Part shown: piece after piece, positions 26,045 to 38,049 of the stretch
How positions within the stretch are numbered: position 1 is the first letter of the stretch
Layout: each line of letters starts with the position of its first letter
From: Trematomus loennbergii
Lineage: Eukaryota > Chordata > Actinopteri > Perciformes > Nototheniidae
Assembly: GCA_012861695.1 (NCBI GenBank)
Contig: JAAOOA010000033.1
Coordinates: 13,672,434-13,736,433, forward strand
Direction of reading: 5' to 3'
Length of the DNA: 64,000 nt
Notes under the pieces: model-generated
The model's input: only the letters and a program-made list of their open reading frames with translations
Databases searched by the model: none
What the model was told of the DNA's origin: nothing
Position numbers and translations under genes: made by a program

Positions 26045-26184
26045 TTTTGAGCGTAATATCTTAGTAATGCCTTGAGTGAATGTATTCAAATTTGGCGAAA
26101 ACTTCCACTCGGACTCAAGGATGAACTGATCAGAATTTGGTGGTCAAAGGTTACCGTGACCTTACATCCGTCCCATTCTAGTGA
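26045..26184. repeat. Fragment of a dispersed teleost repeat
   Basis: The segment contains phrases typical of an abundant fish repeat: a TTCAAATTTGGC motif, then GGACTCAAGGATGAACTGAT, then TTGGTGGTCAAAGGT and a GTGACCTTACATCCGTCCC end. I recognise the pattern from fish genomes but not its formal family name. The copy is diverged and has no visible terminal repeats. Confidence 0.5.
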
Positions 26185-26370
26185 TGGCAACAAAATATGT
26201 TAAAATGTGTTTCTGCAGTAGCTACAGCTTTATTCTTTTTTTTCCTCTTAATTTCTTAACTCTTTTATACTACTTTTTTCCAAACTATGGAAATGCACTC
26301 ACATACACACACCCAACTGTTATTCAAATGAACTCTGGTTTGAGTAATGGGTACTTTTCTTTCCGAACAG

Positions 26371-26509
26371 TGAACTCTTTGAACAGAGTCCTGACAGAGA
26401 TGGAGTGCAGGAATAATTGTTTCATTGCTCCGTTTGAAGCAGGCCCATCCATCAGGCTGCCTGTGTCCTACAGTGAATGCGTACAATGTGTGGATGATGA
26501 AGGGATTCG
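26371..26509 (+). other. Candidate internal exon, 139 nt
   Basis: A pyrimidine-rich tract ends in TTTCCGAACAG, and after 139 nt the sequence reads ATTCG/GTGAAG, an acceptable donor. One frame is open throughout, beginning with a split codon. It gives NSLNRVLTEMECRNNC, then FIAPFEAGPSIRLP, then VSYSECVQCVDDEGIR. The four spaced cysteines and mixed composition are more protein-like than most frames here. The minus strand is also open in one frame, and I do not recognise the peptide. Confidence 0.22.
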
Positions 26510-27702
26510 GTGAAGATGCGGATCAGAGAAACCAAGTCGCTGTACTTGAAGTGACTGCTCGAAGATCTGCATTGGGATGCATGACATTTTCCCTCCATTG
26601 TATACAGAGACAAATCGCACAATCCTAAAGGAGCTTTCTCTAAATGGGCGGGATGGAGCTATACCTTAAGGGAGGCTGCTTAACATTACATGGACCTTGT
26701 CAATGAAGTACGAGGCTCCCTTTGCACCGTACGGGTCACATTTGTCTAATTTAAGTTTGAAGTGCTCTTGCAAATTAGAAATAATGTATGAGTTGGTACC
26801 TTGATATTCAGAGAGCATTTTTAAATTGATAGGCATTTTCTCAAGACTTTACCATTATTATGAATTAAGGTTAAAGTTAGTAGAGTTTTAGTTTGAACTT
26901 CTGATTGTCAGAGTTCAGGTTTTTTGCAACAGGGATTAACCCAAACACAGACGCTGAAACCGTGTCAGAGGTCAAACAGAATGGCATACAATATGTGGCT
27001 TTGTGAAGGCAGTAAGACCAAGCTAACTAATCCTAAATGTATCATGTGACAGCACTGCTGAGGTGGATGGGTAACAGTGTGCAGACCTGAAACCAGGAAA
27101 GATATGCAGAAAGGCTCAGAACAGCTCAGACTGAAAGCAACATCTGGCTCAAAATAAACTCTGATCCTGTCTCTCTGTATAAGATAAGGAGATTTTCTCA
27201 GGCTCATACATGAGTGTAACTGAAGGGCACTTCCAAGTCCAAAACTCGTAAAACTTGTTTTGCCCGGTTTGTGTGTAGACCAACTAGATTCATACATATG
27301 GAGGTGGTTTTTCTATGTTGACAGCCATTTTGCTTTCCAGTTGTTGTATACTGTTTTCCTCACAATACAGCAACTTTGTAAAACAACTGTATTATCTGTT
27401 GTTTCAGATGTGCATTTATAATTGTCTTCACTTGTCTTCCCTCATAATGTTTTAACGTCTTTCTTTGTCTACTGACACACAAATTCCCAGAGCATTCAAA
27501 TGTTGTTTGATGGACCAGAGGCTTAACAGCCTACAGTCAGAATGTGATTGAATATGGTTCTGCAGTGTTTCGCAATGTGTTTATCACTCACGGTGACATC
27601 GCCGTAATGACAACAAAATATATAAATTGTGCAGTCCTGTTTGCATCAGCAGCGTCTGTTGATAGCAGGATGTTTCGACTTGCTTGTTGTATAAATAGGT
27701 CA
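26510..27702. other. Spacer, no gene seen
   Basis: A minus-strand frame of 110 codons at 26965-27297 has no family match and no splice support. Nothing else was recognised. Confidence 0.5.
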
Positions 27703-27899
27703 CATTACATGTTACTTGTTAGACGCTTTTATCCAAAGCGACATACATACTCAATACTGTGGGCAATCCCCACAGGAGCAATTTGGGGTGAAGTGTCTTG
27801 CCCAGGGACACAACGACATGCTGACTGCAGTGGGGTTTGAACCTGTGACCATCTGATCCCCAGACCAAGGCTCTATACCCACTGCGCCACACGCGCCAG
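27703..27899 (-). mobile_element. tRNA-derived SINE of V-SINE type
   Basis: On the minus strand the copy starts with a tRNA-like head. An A-box-like TGGCGCAGTGGG lies at 27878-27889 and a B-box-like GGTTCAAACCC at 27833-27843. A core resembling the V-SINE central segment follows (TGTGTCCCTGGGCAAGACAC, about 27792-27811). The LINE-related tail GTCGCTTTGGATAAAAGCGT lies at about 27722-27741 and ends TGTAATG. The order of head, core and tail is complete within 197 bp. Clear target duplications were not found, so the copy is probably old. The family is assigned from memory of motif order. Confidence 0.78.
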
Positions 27900-30800
27900 A
27901 TCTGCCACCATTATCATTCTAACCAAGTAGTGAATTAAACCTGTCCAGATTTTGTTATTCGCCTACTCAGTTAATTCAAGATGAGCAGGACACCAAAGGT
28001 CGGGGTTGGTCTTTCTGCTTCTTAGTATCAGAAGCTCTCCCTCCCTGAACTAAATTACACCATAAATCAGCTGCTTGCAATATAGAGCAGCCAGTAATCC
28101 AACCAGTGGGAGGCTGCTGTGTTTGTGTGGTTGTTGAGACTGAGTGCATGTAAGTGTTTACTGCCTTTTTATGATGCTGATTGCATGCTAGTATTTCCTT
28201 TATCACCATACAGTGGAGCCTTGGCTGTTTATGTGCGACTACTGATATGCGTGTGTGATGCCATACATTTTTACCAACACCCCCTCGGTTCTTGAACTTT
28301 TATAGAATCTAAGTTTTCTTGAAATGGTAACCTGCAATTTAAGTCTGAGCTGTATGCAAATAACTTCAATGATATCGTTTTTCTCTCAAAAGAGTGGAAG
28401 GGATAGACAAACATGTTTCTGAACTCGCTCTTATGCACCACTAGAACGCTATGAATAACATATTCATCGGTCATATTGGCAAGGCATTTTCTAGGGATGA
28501 TGACCTCCAAAAACGAATATATACCAAATGTAGTCATTTATGGAGTGCAGTGATGTGGTTGTGTTCCAGAATAATGTTTCCTGTTTGGTGAATTAAAAAA
28601 ACTTTAGTGCATTTCGCAATAATTATACCAAAACTACACAACAGCACCGGAGTTTGTATTTAACATATTGACACACAGACCATAACTGCTTGTAATTGAC
28701 TTAAAGTGTATTGTTCAATGATGGTTTCAGACTCCCCGCATATACAGTACAGTAACAGCAGTTGTTTTGTGTTTGTAGTCAAGAGAAGAAAAAGTGAAGC
28801 GGGGAGTGAGTTGGCCTAGTTTCGGATTTACGGTATAGACTAGTTTTTCTCAAAAACAAGACACACTGTCAGCATACAGCACATGTCAAAACATCTGCAA
28901 CCACCATTGACACATGTCAGTGACATCTCTTTTTGAACAGCAGCAGTTTCATCACATCCGCTCCAAAGACCAGCGCATCAGGAAACATCATTCTGAGGCG
29001 CATTTCAATATGCTGATCATGACAGCCATTTCCTCCCACCATGTCATTTTGCAGGGTGTGTTATCTGTTTATATAACTCAATAATGTTTAAAACAGTCAC
29101 ACATTTAGCAAAGTCCTGATTAATGGCCACATTCAACTGTCTTAATTGTTCTTTAATGCTAATTATTAAGCGTTGTTTGTGAGGAACTATTTGATTGTAA
29201 GTCACAAAAAACAACAACAATGCTGTCATTTTCCACCATAGATCCATGAAGCTGTCAGTCCTTCATACTTTTATTCCTTGGTTTAAAACTATTTGTATCA
29301 TTAACATCATTTAAGTGTTCACTACCAAGGGACCAAACAGCTAACACTTTAGTTTTATATTCACATACATAGTGTAAAAACTGTTTATTCATGTTCACAT
29401 ATGAGTACTTCTTCAGAAAGGTATAGAAAATCAAAGCAAATATTCAATATGTCATTTAATATTTACTCATGGTCCAGGCAGTTAAAAAGCCAATACCTTG
29501 GATCCACTGTCACATTACAATTTGATCTTCGATCATCATTTTGCAACCAGCTAAAAAAGACATCACCCTAAATAAAAAATGTGCTGTGCCACACTTTTTG
29601 GGTGGTTATAATGTAACTACAATAAAACACTGCTTGATGTATTCCGACGTCAGCATTTTCATAGAGCAATTACAATTTGATTTCTGCAGATGAAATGACC
29701 ACGGTCCCTTACTAGTTAGCTTAATTACAGTCTCATTAACCCATCAATGCTTAGATTTAATATCGCTGATGAACAAAAACTTTGCCTCATTTATTATACA
29801 CCAGGAGAAATTTGAGAATGAAATAAAAAGAATAATAACAAAGGTTTGTTATTAATTTATGATACAAAAGAGCTAATATTTCAGAGTTAAGGGAAAGCGA
29901 TACCACTAAAGTTTAATGAGAAGAGGAACGTGAGAAGCCAGCAGCGCCACACTCAGCTCATCTCCTCAAATGAATATTCATGAATATGTAATTACAGAAT
30001 ATGAAGCAATGGAACAGACTCTTGTTAAACTCATTATATCTGAATGGTCATTTCAGTGGAACAAAGAAGCTGCTGTAGCGAGTGACGTTCATTAAATCCA
30101 GCAGCGTCAGTGAACAGCATAATCTCCGAGAGATGATGCGTCTCCATGAGATGCTGAGTATCTTGTCAAAGTCAAGAACTCAACTCTCTGCCCTATACAG
30201 TATGTTCATGGAGTTTCTCAAAATAATGCTATAATGTATGTGGTCAGCATTTTGACGGACACCAAAGAATTTAGGCCGGGTTCAGATTAAAGGTAATCTA
30301 AAATCAGGCGATCAAGCAGCATCATGTAGAGAGGAAAGGGGTTTCAATCAGTAAAAATAGCATCAATGGACATGTTTCACATCATAAGACTTTGCAAAGA
30401 GTCTGCTTTTTTCCCTCAATGGTTGCAAACATTAACATACTAAAGGAACTGATAGAAAGTTCAAATTACATAACAAGGTTTAGATAAAAACATTATTTTC
30501 CATTGTTAGAAAAAACAAAGTGAATAGTAAAACTAATAAAAGTTGATCAAGCTGCATAATATGGATGGACCCTAATCTTTCCCTGATTCCAAGACTTTTG
30601 AGGATGTCGTTTTTCCACAACTCTAACAAGGCTTAGACACAAAACAATAAAATAAAAATCTGATGAACTAAATGTTAGCTTCTGCGTGTCCAAAAATAAC
30701 GGTCTGTAAATGTGAGATATTTTGCAATTTATATTTCCCTGAGTTTAAAAAAAATACCCATAATCAAACCTGTTTAATTGAATCCTCTTCATGAGGCTCT

Positions 30801-31657
30801 CATTATGGTACCAGCACTTCAGAGAGATTCTGCACAACTTGGCATCTGTCAGCAGCTGCAGAATTGTCCCAGTTTGTTCCCGTCAGCCTGAGGGGAATAT
30901 TGACATCTACACTGCTTCATTGGAGGAGGTTGGTATAGTCAGGGAAACATACATCACCAAGTTTAGTGAATAGTTGTCTCTCACTTTATCTCTCACAATC
31001 TGCTGTCTGTCTTTTCTCAAACTCTAACTATTTCATGTAATCTCCATCTTGCCTCCTACTTTTCTCCCCATCCTTCTACCTTCGTAAGACAAAAACAATG
31101 ACTTGATCTGCCTCATCATTCTGGCTCATCACAGCACTGATTACATCACTAATATCTAATGACCTCCACATGTTTCATCATGGTGGCTCTTTAATTGTTC
31201 GCCTCTACCAGCCGTCATAAACTTTCTAGGAAAGTTAGGAAAGACTTTAGAGGAAATGTTGAGTGGCACTGAGGAGCAGATACTGAAATTCCCACACAGA
31301 AAAGTTTAGAATGTACATAGTGTCCTACATGTACGTGGACCAACAGAACTATCCAAAGATGAGATGAAGCATCATATTTATAACTTCAACAACATTTTAG
31401 TTGTTATCAAGTATCTCACAGGAGAAATGGTCATGGGCTTTTGCCATTCAACAATAGTGTGTGATTTGTTGTGATGCTGCTAGAAAGACACATTCAAAGA
31501 CACAATTATGGATCCAAACAATAGGTTCATGATCAAATAAAATAACCACCTCCGTATTTTTGCAGTTGATGCCACTTTGTTGGAGCTGGTAATGTTCGGT
31601 TTTCATTGAGACTGACAGAGGCATTGATTCAAATCACGAGTGATTTTTCTTTTACAG
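27900..31657. other. AT-rich spacer, no gene seen
   Basis: Only short frames occur. A compact group of homeodomain/POU-like sites at 29970-29994 is listed separately. No transposon ends were recognised. Confidence 0.5.
29970..29994. promoter_or_regulatory. Palindromic POU/homeodomain-like site cluster
   Basis: The palindrome ATGAATATTCAT (29970-29981) is followed by an overlapping ATGAATATG and a TAATTA core (29989-29994). Paired ATGAAT half-sites resemble dimeric POU-factor sites, and TAATTA is a common homeodomain core. AT-rich palindromes also occur by chance in such DNA, so this is only a candidate. Confidence 0.25.
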
Positions 31658-31812
31658 AAAACAATCCAATCATGCATCTTTCAGCCAGTGTGGAAGATGT
31701 TCTGTCATTACTGAAAGAAACTGTTTATGATTTCTCTTCAACTCTCTCTCATGAACTTGCACTATTATCAAAACTATATTTTAAATGCTTCAATTCAGGA
31801 ATAGAGCAATAG
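31658..31812 (+). other. Candidate terminal coding exon
   Basis: A strong acceptor (GTGATTTTTCTTTTACAG) ends at 31657. The frame after it is open for about 50 codons to a TAG ending at 31812. It includes NNPIMHLSA, then SVEDVLSLLKETVYDFSS and HELALLSKLYFKC, a helical-looking, leucine-rich peptide. I see no AATAAA signal within about 100 bp downstream, and the peptide is not recognised. Chance is a serious alternative. Confidence 0.2.
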
Positions 31813-32623
31813 AAGGAAACAACAAACAGTGACATGCGTTCACTGAGGGTGTAAGGTGCGGCTTATTTTAACAGCTGTTAAAGAGCCTGATAACAGTGGA
31901 GACTAAAAATAGAATCTCTTGAGGGTGAAAGTCTGTAAGCACATATGTGCTGGTTAAGTTTGAAAATGTTGCGTGGAAAGGGAATAAGGGCCATTTTCTC
32001 TTTTTCACTTTCAAACTCCCATCAAGTACCCTTGAGCAAGGTACTCCAGCTGCTGCAGTGTAGCTGCTGAACAAACCTGGCTGTGTAACTGAGCCAATGT
32101 GAGGCTCCATAATGCAAAAAAAACAAACAGATGTAAGGTCTAGAAGAGCATTCTCATCCCTGAATGAATTAACATGGAGAAAACATGGATACTCAAGTGT
32201 TTTTCAGCTGGATAATGCTGTATTCATGTTCTCGATTTGCATCACTGGTTTTCATCTTCGAAGGACTTGAGGTATTTACTCCGTGCTTCAATGCCTCTTT
32301 TTGTCACTCCTTCCCATCTGCTGGAGAGAATTAGCTCATATTAAACATCTTGTGGAAATGAGTTGGCCAGTGATTAACAATTGAAGCCATCTAAAATGAT
32401 TTCAATCCCTAATAATGCATTCCGTGTCTTAAAGTGAAGAAATGTTGTATAATAACTTTCAAATGAAATGTACTCTAAATGTAATATTTAATGTTTTGTT
32501 TTGTATTTAATCTAAATCCTACTTCTCCAGTAAAGCTGCATTGATTTGGAGTCATAAGATAACATAAAAAGGACGCTATTGTAAAAAAATAAATCAGCTT
32601 TTTAAAGACCATACACAATGGGT
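31813..32623. other. Spacer, no gene seen
   Basis: AT-rich sequence with short frames only. Nothing was recognised. Confidence 0.5.
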
Positions 32624-32730
32624 GGGTGGTGTAAAGCAATACACAACAAACTGATATGAGCTGAAGAGGTGTCATTGAGGGTGTATTCATTGGCATTCAT
32701 AGCGTTGGTATTGTCTGGTTTTATGTAAAA
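32624..32730 (+). repeat. 107-bp repeat, copy 1
   Basis: The segment from GGGTGGTGTAAAGCAATA to TGGTTTTATGTAAAA recurs at 37943-38049 in the same orientation with one substitution (GAAGAGG here, GAAAAGG there). The copies are 5,319 bp apart and their flanks differ, apart from A-rich sequence after both. It may be part of a retroposed or transposed unit, or a small segmental duplication. Confidence 0.9.
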
Positions 32731-33241
32731 TAAAAAAATAAATAAAGGTTGACCCTTCATAGAGGACATGTCATTTCTAAAAATACATCATGAAAAGAAG
32801 AAACGATGGATGAATAATAGGTTTAATAGGCTATATGAACACATACAAAAACACATGTATTCCCTCTTCTTTCATACACAATTTCTCTTCATTTTTTAAT
32901 GCCGTTGGGATTTTGGGATAAGAAAGTGGCTGACTCACCCTCACAATGCCACATTAAAGGAGCCCACCACAGCACCCCTGGGCTAAGACTTTCCAGGCCG
33001 AGCACCATCATGATTCAACTATTGCCCCTGTGTAACCTGCACAAACATCAGCCATGCTTTATTTGCATACAATAATGCATCAACCATCACTCATGACTGT
33101 AGCTTCATCTTATGTTACTGCACCAAATAAAAGTCTTATCATCATTATAAGCTCATAAGCATACACAAGCTGATATGGAAATGACAGCTCAAACTCACTG
33201 TTGGCCACTCTGTCTTTCCTGAACACATAAGGCACACAGTT

Positions 33242-33262
33242 ACACACACACACACACACACA

Positions 33263-33313
<51 letters not shown>
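33242..33313. repeat. (CA)n microsatellite
   Basis: About 72 bp of CA repeat with a single CC interruption near 33269. Minus-strand Cys-Val frames across it are artefacts. Confidence 0.97.
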
Positions 33314-33318
<5 letters not shown>

Positions 33319-33918
33319 ACTTCTTCACCAAACGGCAACCTCCAGGGATAAGTGGTAACTGCAAAAAAAAACTGCGGCTGTTTCAAAAGGGAGAAAATAT
33401 TGACAGGCGACCATATTAAAATGTATAACTTCAGAGCTAAAATAAACATGTTTACAGACTGGTACAAGTGACAGTGTACGGCTCTTTAGCTAATATACCT
33501 ATCCATGACCACTGTGGGTGGATTTTTATATTCATTTACCGTTTTAATTATAGCAATAGTCTATAGTTTCCAGCTCATAGAGTCCACAGTAGCTCTCTAT
33601 ATCCAATGGTAGCAACATCATGGTAGCAAATATGGCCACTTTCTCGTTAACTGCCTTTTTTGATCCTGAACATTTCTGAAATGGAATCAGCATCCTCAAT
33701 AACACCCAAAACCACTCCCAAATTGTCCAAATCGGCCAAGTCATTATTTTTGTAGGTTATAAAGCCATTCATTTTATATAATGCAACATTTTGTTATTTT
33801 GTAATTTGCCCAACATATGCGAATTAGCATCCAGCAGTTTCTATGTGCTGGGGAACTGTACTATACATTTGTATCATAAAACTTTTAGTGTATCTTTAAA
33901 TATATATTTTTCTCTCAA

Positions 33919-33970
33919 AAATGTCCCAAATTGGGATCAATAAAGTTCTATCTTATCTTATCTTATCTTA
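33919..33970 (+). mobile_element. Retroposon 3' tail with (TCTTA)n
   Basis: The sequence AAATTGGGATCAATAAAGTT is followed by several TCTTA pentamers. This is the same kind of 3' terminus seen on the minus strand at 8511. The body of the element upstream (about 33480-33918) has no recognisable coding part, so its 5' limit is not set. Confidence 0.6.
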
Positions 33971-34513
33971 CTCAACGTTTCCGGGTCCACTATGCTGGCA
34001 ACTAGACTATAAGGCTTAAAGTTGCTCATTAGAGGCGAGGGTTGTTTGGGTAACAGGTGGTTGCCATCTCGTCTCGCTAGCTGCTTCGCTGCCTCAGCTC
34101 CATCAGCGAGGCCCATTCTGTTACCTGTGTCCATTGACTTTGGCTAATATGGTACTTTGAAGGACATGCGTTGACTAAACTCCAGAAGTGTCATATTGAT
34201 TAGTATTATGCAACAACACTGCAATATCCAGAGGAAAGCAGTGTCTCTGAATTGTGCTTCATTTTGTCCTTTTCAATTTTGGTTTGAAAGAGATGCTGCA
34301 CACAGTAAAAGGGAGGGCACTTTTTCAGGTCACACACATTTACTCACACACCTACATATAAATCAGATAGACACAACATGGGAGCCCACATATGCTTTAA
34401 TACACACTCAAACACACACTGATGGCTTTCTTGGAGATTCACTGTGGCTGTAAAATGATCTTGTAAAAGAGTGGTGGGGGCCTTCCACTGCAGCTCTAGA
34501 GGGTTCATTAACT

Positions 34514-34514
<1 letters not shown>
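33971..34514. other. Spacer, no gene seen
   Basis: A somewhat GC-richer patch lies at about 34030-34130. No splice-bounded frame or repeat end was recognised. Confidence 0.5.

Positions 34515-34549
<35 letters not shown>
34515..34549. repeat. (AC)n microsatellite
   Basis: About 35 bp of pure AC repeat, followed by degenerate CA-rich sequence to about 34566. Confidence 0.97.
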
Positions 34550-34550
<1 letters not shown>

Positions 34551-34566
34551 TCACACACCCACACAC

Positions 34567-37500
34567 GGACATAAAATGATACCTGCAAGGAATTCATTCA
34601 TGTTTATGCCCCTCTTACCTCATAGCTGTTTATTTGTTTTCCGAACCATTAGGTAAGCAGCTTTTTAGGACGTTATCACTTTTTCGGTTCCCTCTCAGCT
34701 TTATTCACTGTAGCGCTAACTGTGTCCCAAGAAGGGGAGATGGTCTACTAGAAATGGCTATAAGAACTATATACTGATGTTTTTTGTACTGTGGATAGTT
34801 TACTTCTTCAACCTTTTCCTTCTACTTAGCTCTGATTTCAAATGTAAATGATTCTCAATCGTAAAGATCGTAGCTCTTGAAAACATCTGACTATAATCAA
34901 ACAAGCTTTTGCTAGTGATGGTTCCTCTTTTAAGTGAAAAAACGGCAACAAAAAAAAGGTAGAGTTAAAGTGTGTACGGAGAAGAATCCATTTGTTATCA
35001 TTGGTATTTGAGTCTCTTAAAAACAAAAAACTGAGTTTGCAAAGCATTAAAGAAATGTAAAGTTTTACCTTGGACTGAAATTCATACTGTACCATAGGGA
35101 AAAAAAATAAACGTTCAGGAATAAAGCAACATAACATCTGACTGTGTTTTCTGTGGGGAGCTGGTGCTAGAACGACTGTGAGCACAACGTGTTCAGCAGC
35201 TCTATCGGCGTTCATAAGGTTAAAGACTCTGTTGATGTGTACTTTCTGCCTCAGTGCTCTTGTTCAGCAGCATGTAACAACCACAAAACAAAATAGTCAC
35301 ACTAACCTTGTGTTTACCTCCCTCCCTTCACATTTATACCACCAACATCTCACCAGACCGTGCTCCCACACTCATTTTCTTTTGTAACATCAAAGAGGGT
35401 GGCAGGCAAGATGTGATTCGTATCATTTTGATGTGCTTCATTGCACTCTGCTGTGCATTAAGAGCTAGACGAAACAATATAACAGGATTAAGGAAATAGG
35501 TAATTATCTTTAAAGCTCCTATATATGTGAGGAATATTTATTTGATTATGGCATCTTTCAAGATCTGGAAGAGAGACTTTAAGAGACTCAGAGGAGAATG
35601 AAAGCAGTCCATTACACATTTATTCTCATGTATTTGATTTGGAAAAATCAAAACAAAAAAAACTTTACTGACAGCATACCAGATGACAAAGTAATTATCA
35701 GGGAATGGGCACATTACATGACAACAGTATGATGTTAATTCAATTAAAACAGTATGGTGTTAATGTGCCACATTTAGCTGACTGGATAATCATCATCAGC
35801 AGTCCTTCGACAGGTAAATAATATAAAATTAAAACAAAATAAATAAATTAAAAACACAAGGCAAGATAAAGCACACAGAATGACAACCATGTCAAAAAAC
35901 AAAAGTGCATGCATGACAACTTTAAAACACAATTGCGGTTTGTCCAACCATCCCTTTTAGTTCCTGCTAAATAGTCTCTAACTGCAGTCCAACCACATCT
36001 CCTTAAAAAGGGGCTTTTTTTAATATAGAAATAATTAGCTTAATATGCTTTGAGAATATATGTCAAGTTCAGTATGTTAACTCAATGTACTTAGCTGGCA
36101 AGTCAAATCTCACTTAACATATGATAGAGAAACCTAATTTCATTGATTTACAATCGTTATGTTTGGCAAACATTCACCAACAAGCTTCTATTTTACAAAA
36201 CAGGACTCAGGTTGTGAACCTGAATTGTTAAACATTAGAAACCCACCTTTCACCTCCTACTTGTGTGTGGTATAAAAACATATCGCTTACTAAAGTCGGC
36301 AAACATAATCGAGGCAGAACTTCTATTTCCCTTACAACATATTTTCAGCAAAAAATAAACGTAGAAACTAAAAGACAGAGTGGCACTCTGGGTTAAAATG
36401 GTTGAGTAGGACTGTCTTCATGCTGCAGTGATGCTGTCCAGATGGTAGCAGTGTAAATAAGTGATGACGTGAGTGGGTAGTGTACCTTATTTAGACAGTA
36501 CCCTCCTGCAGACTCTCCAATGTCCTCCGTGTGAAGTGCTTTCCTCCCTGTGGTCCTGGTTGGCTGCTTAGCAAAACTGTCAACCCACTTCCAACATTTA
36601 TTTTAGACGTATACCCAAACGGCCCTATTATGCAGACGTGCTTTGCTAAGGATGCAGCTTAGGATGTGGCAGACCTGGTGAGTCTATAGGCGATTCTGCA
36701 TTCTTACACATTTAAAAAGGTAATTATCTTAACACCCTTACTAGTTACTGGGGAGTGGTTTGGATTGTGTTGCCTTAAATCAAAACAATCTTTAGTTTTG
36801 TTTACATTGAGGGACATTTTGTTCTCCATGCTTCACAAGGCAACCTTCCTGTTCCAGATATTTCTATTATTGTCATGCATGGGGTCAATAACAGTTGTCA
36901 GGAAGCTCTAAACTAATATTTGCATGTGATGTTACATGTCTTCGTTGTCTGAGCAGGTGGTGTATGCTCTGTTGACCTTGTTCCTCTGGGTTTACAGTCA
37001 TCTCCTCCTGTATATTCATGTCAGCATATTCATAGCTCGCAGTGAACCATCTGTGAACTCGGCCTGTGCCAGTACAACTTTTCTGCCTAAGTGATATGAG
37101 CCACGTTTGACCCACACTGCATCATTTTGCTAATGTATGTACATATTATGGAAGGTGGAAAATGATGATGACAAGACAGGTTATAGAGATGAGAAGGAGA
37201 GTCTATCTGTATTTCAGCATAGGAAACGGAAAAAAGGGAAGCTTATATCATGTAAAACCAGAGAATATGATTAGTCATTCATCGCTGGGTGAATAAAGGT
37301 TAAAAGCAAAATCTCTGTAGCAATTTGTTAGCCATGGCAAGTGAACAATGCTGGGAATCAATCAAGCAGGATTTGGAATACACCTGAAACCAGAACTGAC
37401 AGTCAAACTCAGACTGTTTTTCAGGAAATATAATGGAGAGAGCAAGGACTCGTGGGTGTAGTGGTAGTTAAACCCACTTACACTCAATTTAACCAGCGTT

Positions 37501-37942
37501 TCCAGCTGACCTTAATCATTCACATCGGTGAAAGCACTTGTTTTCTTCATCTGAGCAAATTTGAGGTCAGTTCTTTCCGGCGGGAGCTACATTTTCACTG
37601 ACTGAGCATCAGGCTGATGAGTGGCAGAAGCATTTTGTCACTTGTTTTTATAAAAGTGGGTGATAACAACAAAAGTTTCTGCGGTGCTACTTTCCGACCA
37701 GATTTAATTTGAATTTAGCTATTATGAAATTGCTTTTAGTCACAGTTGCAAAATCAAGCAAAAGTTAAACACATTTTAGCAGATTTCCACACATCCATCT
37801 ATATTTGTCTGAAAGTGTTCTTACATTCACTATATTTTCACATGTAATTATCAATGTTGAACCATTTGTAGTCAGACAAGTATTTACAGTGAACCCAGGT
37901 CATGTATCTCATTGATGAAGGATGTTGGGGGCGGGTTCATTA
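34567..37942. other. AT-rich spacer, no gene seen
   Basis: A 125-codon minus-strand frame at 34838-35215 has no recognisable family or splice support. Nothing else was recognised. Confidence 0.5.
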
Positions 37943-38049
37943 GGGTGGTGTAAAGCAATACACAACAAACTGATATGAGCTGAAAAGGTGTCATTGAGGG
38001 TGTATTCATTGGCATTCATAGCGTTGGTATTGTCTGGTTTTATGTAAAA
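37943..38049 (+). repeat. 107-bp repeat, copy 2
   Basis: This is nearly identical to 32624-32730 (one substitution) and in the same orientation. An A-run and AAGTGAAGAG follow it, whereas copy 1 is followed by ATAAAAAAATAAATAAAGG. The high identity in otherwise unique sequence points to a recent copying event or a young repeat family. Confidence 0.9.

Noticed and set aside
27833..27899. tRNA-like sequence with A and B boxes
   Set aside because: It lacks a cloverleaf of normal length and is followed by a SINE core and tail, so it is the head of a retroposon rather than a tRNA gene.
33110..33467. Minus-strand frames with Cys-Val runs
   Set aside because: They are translations of the CA microsatellite at 33242-33313.
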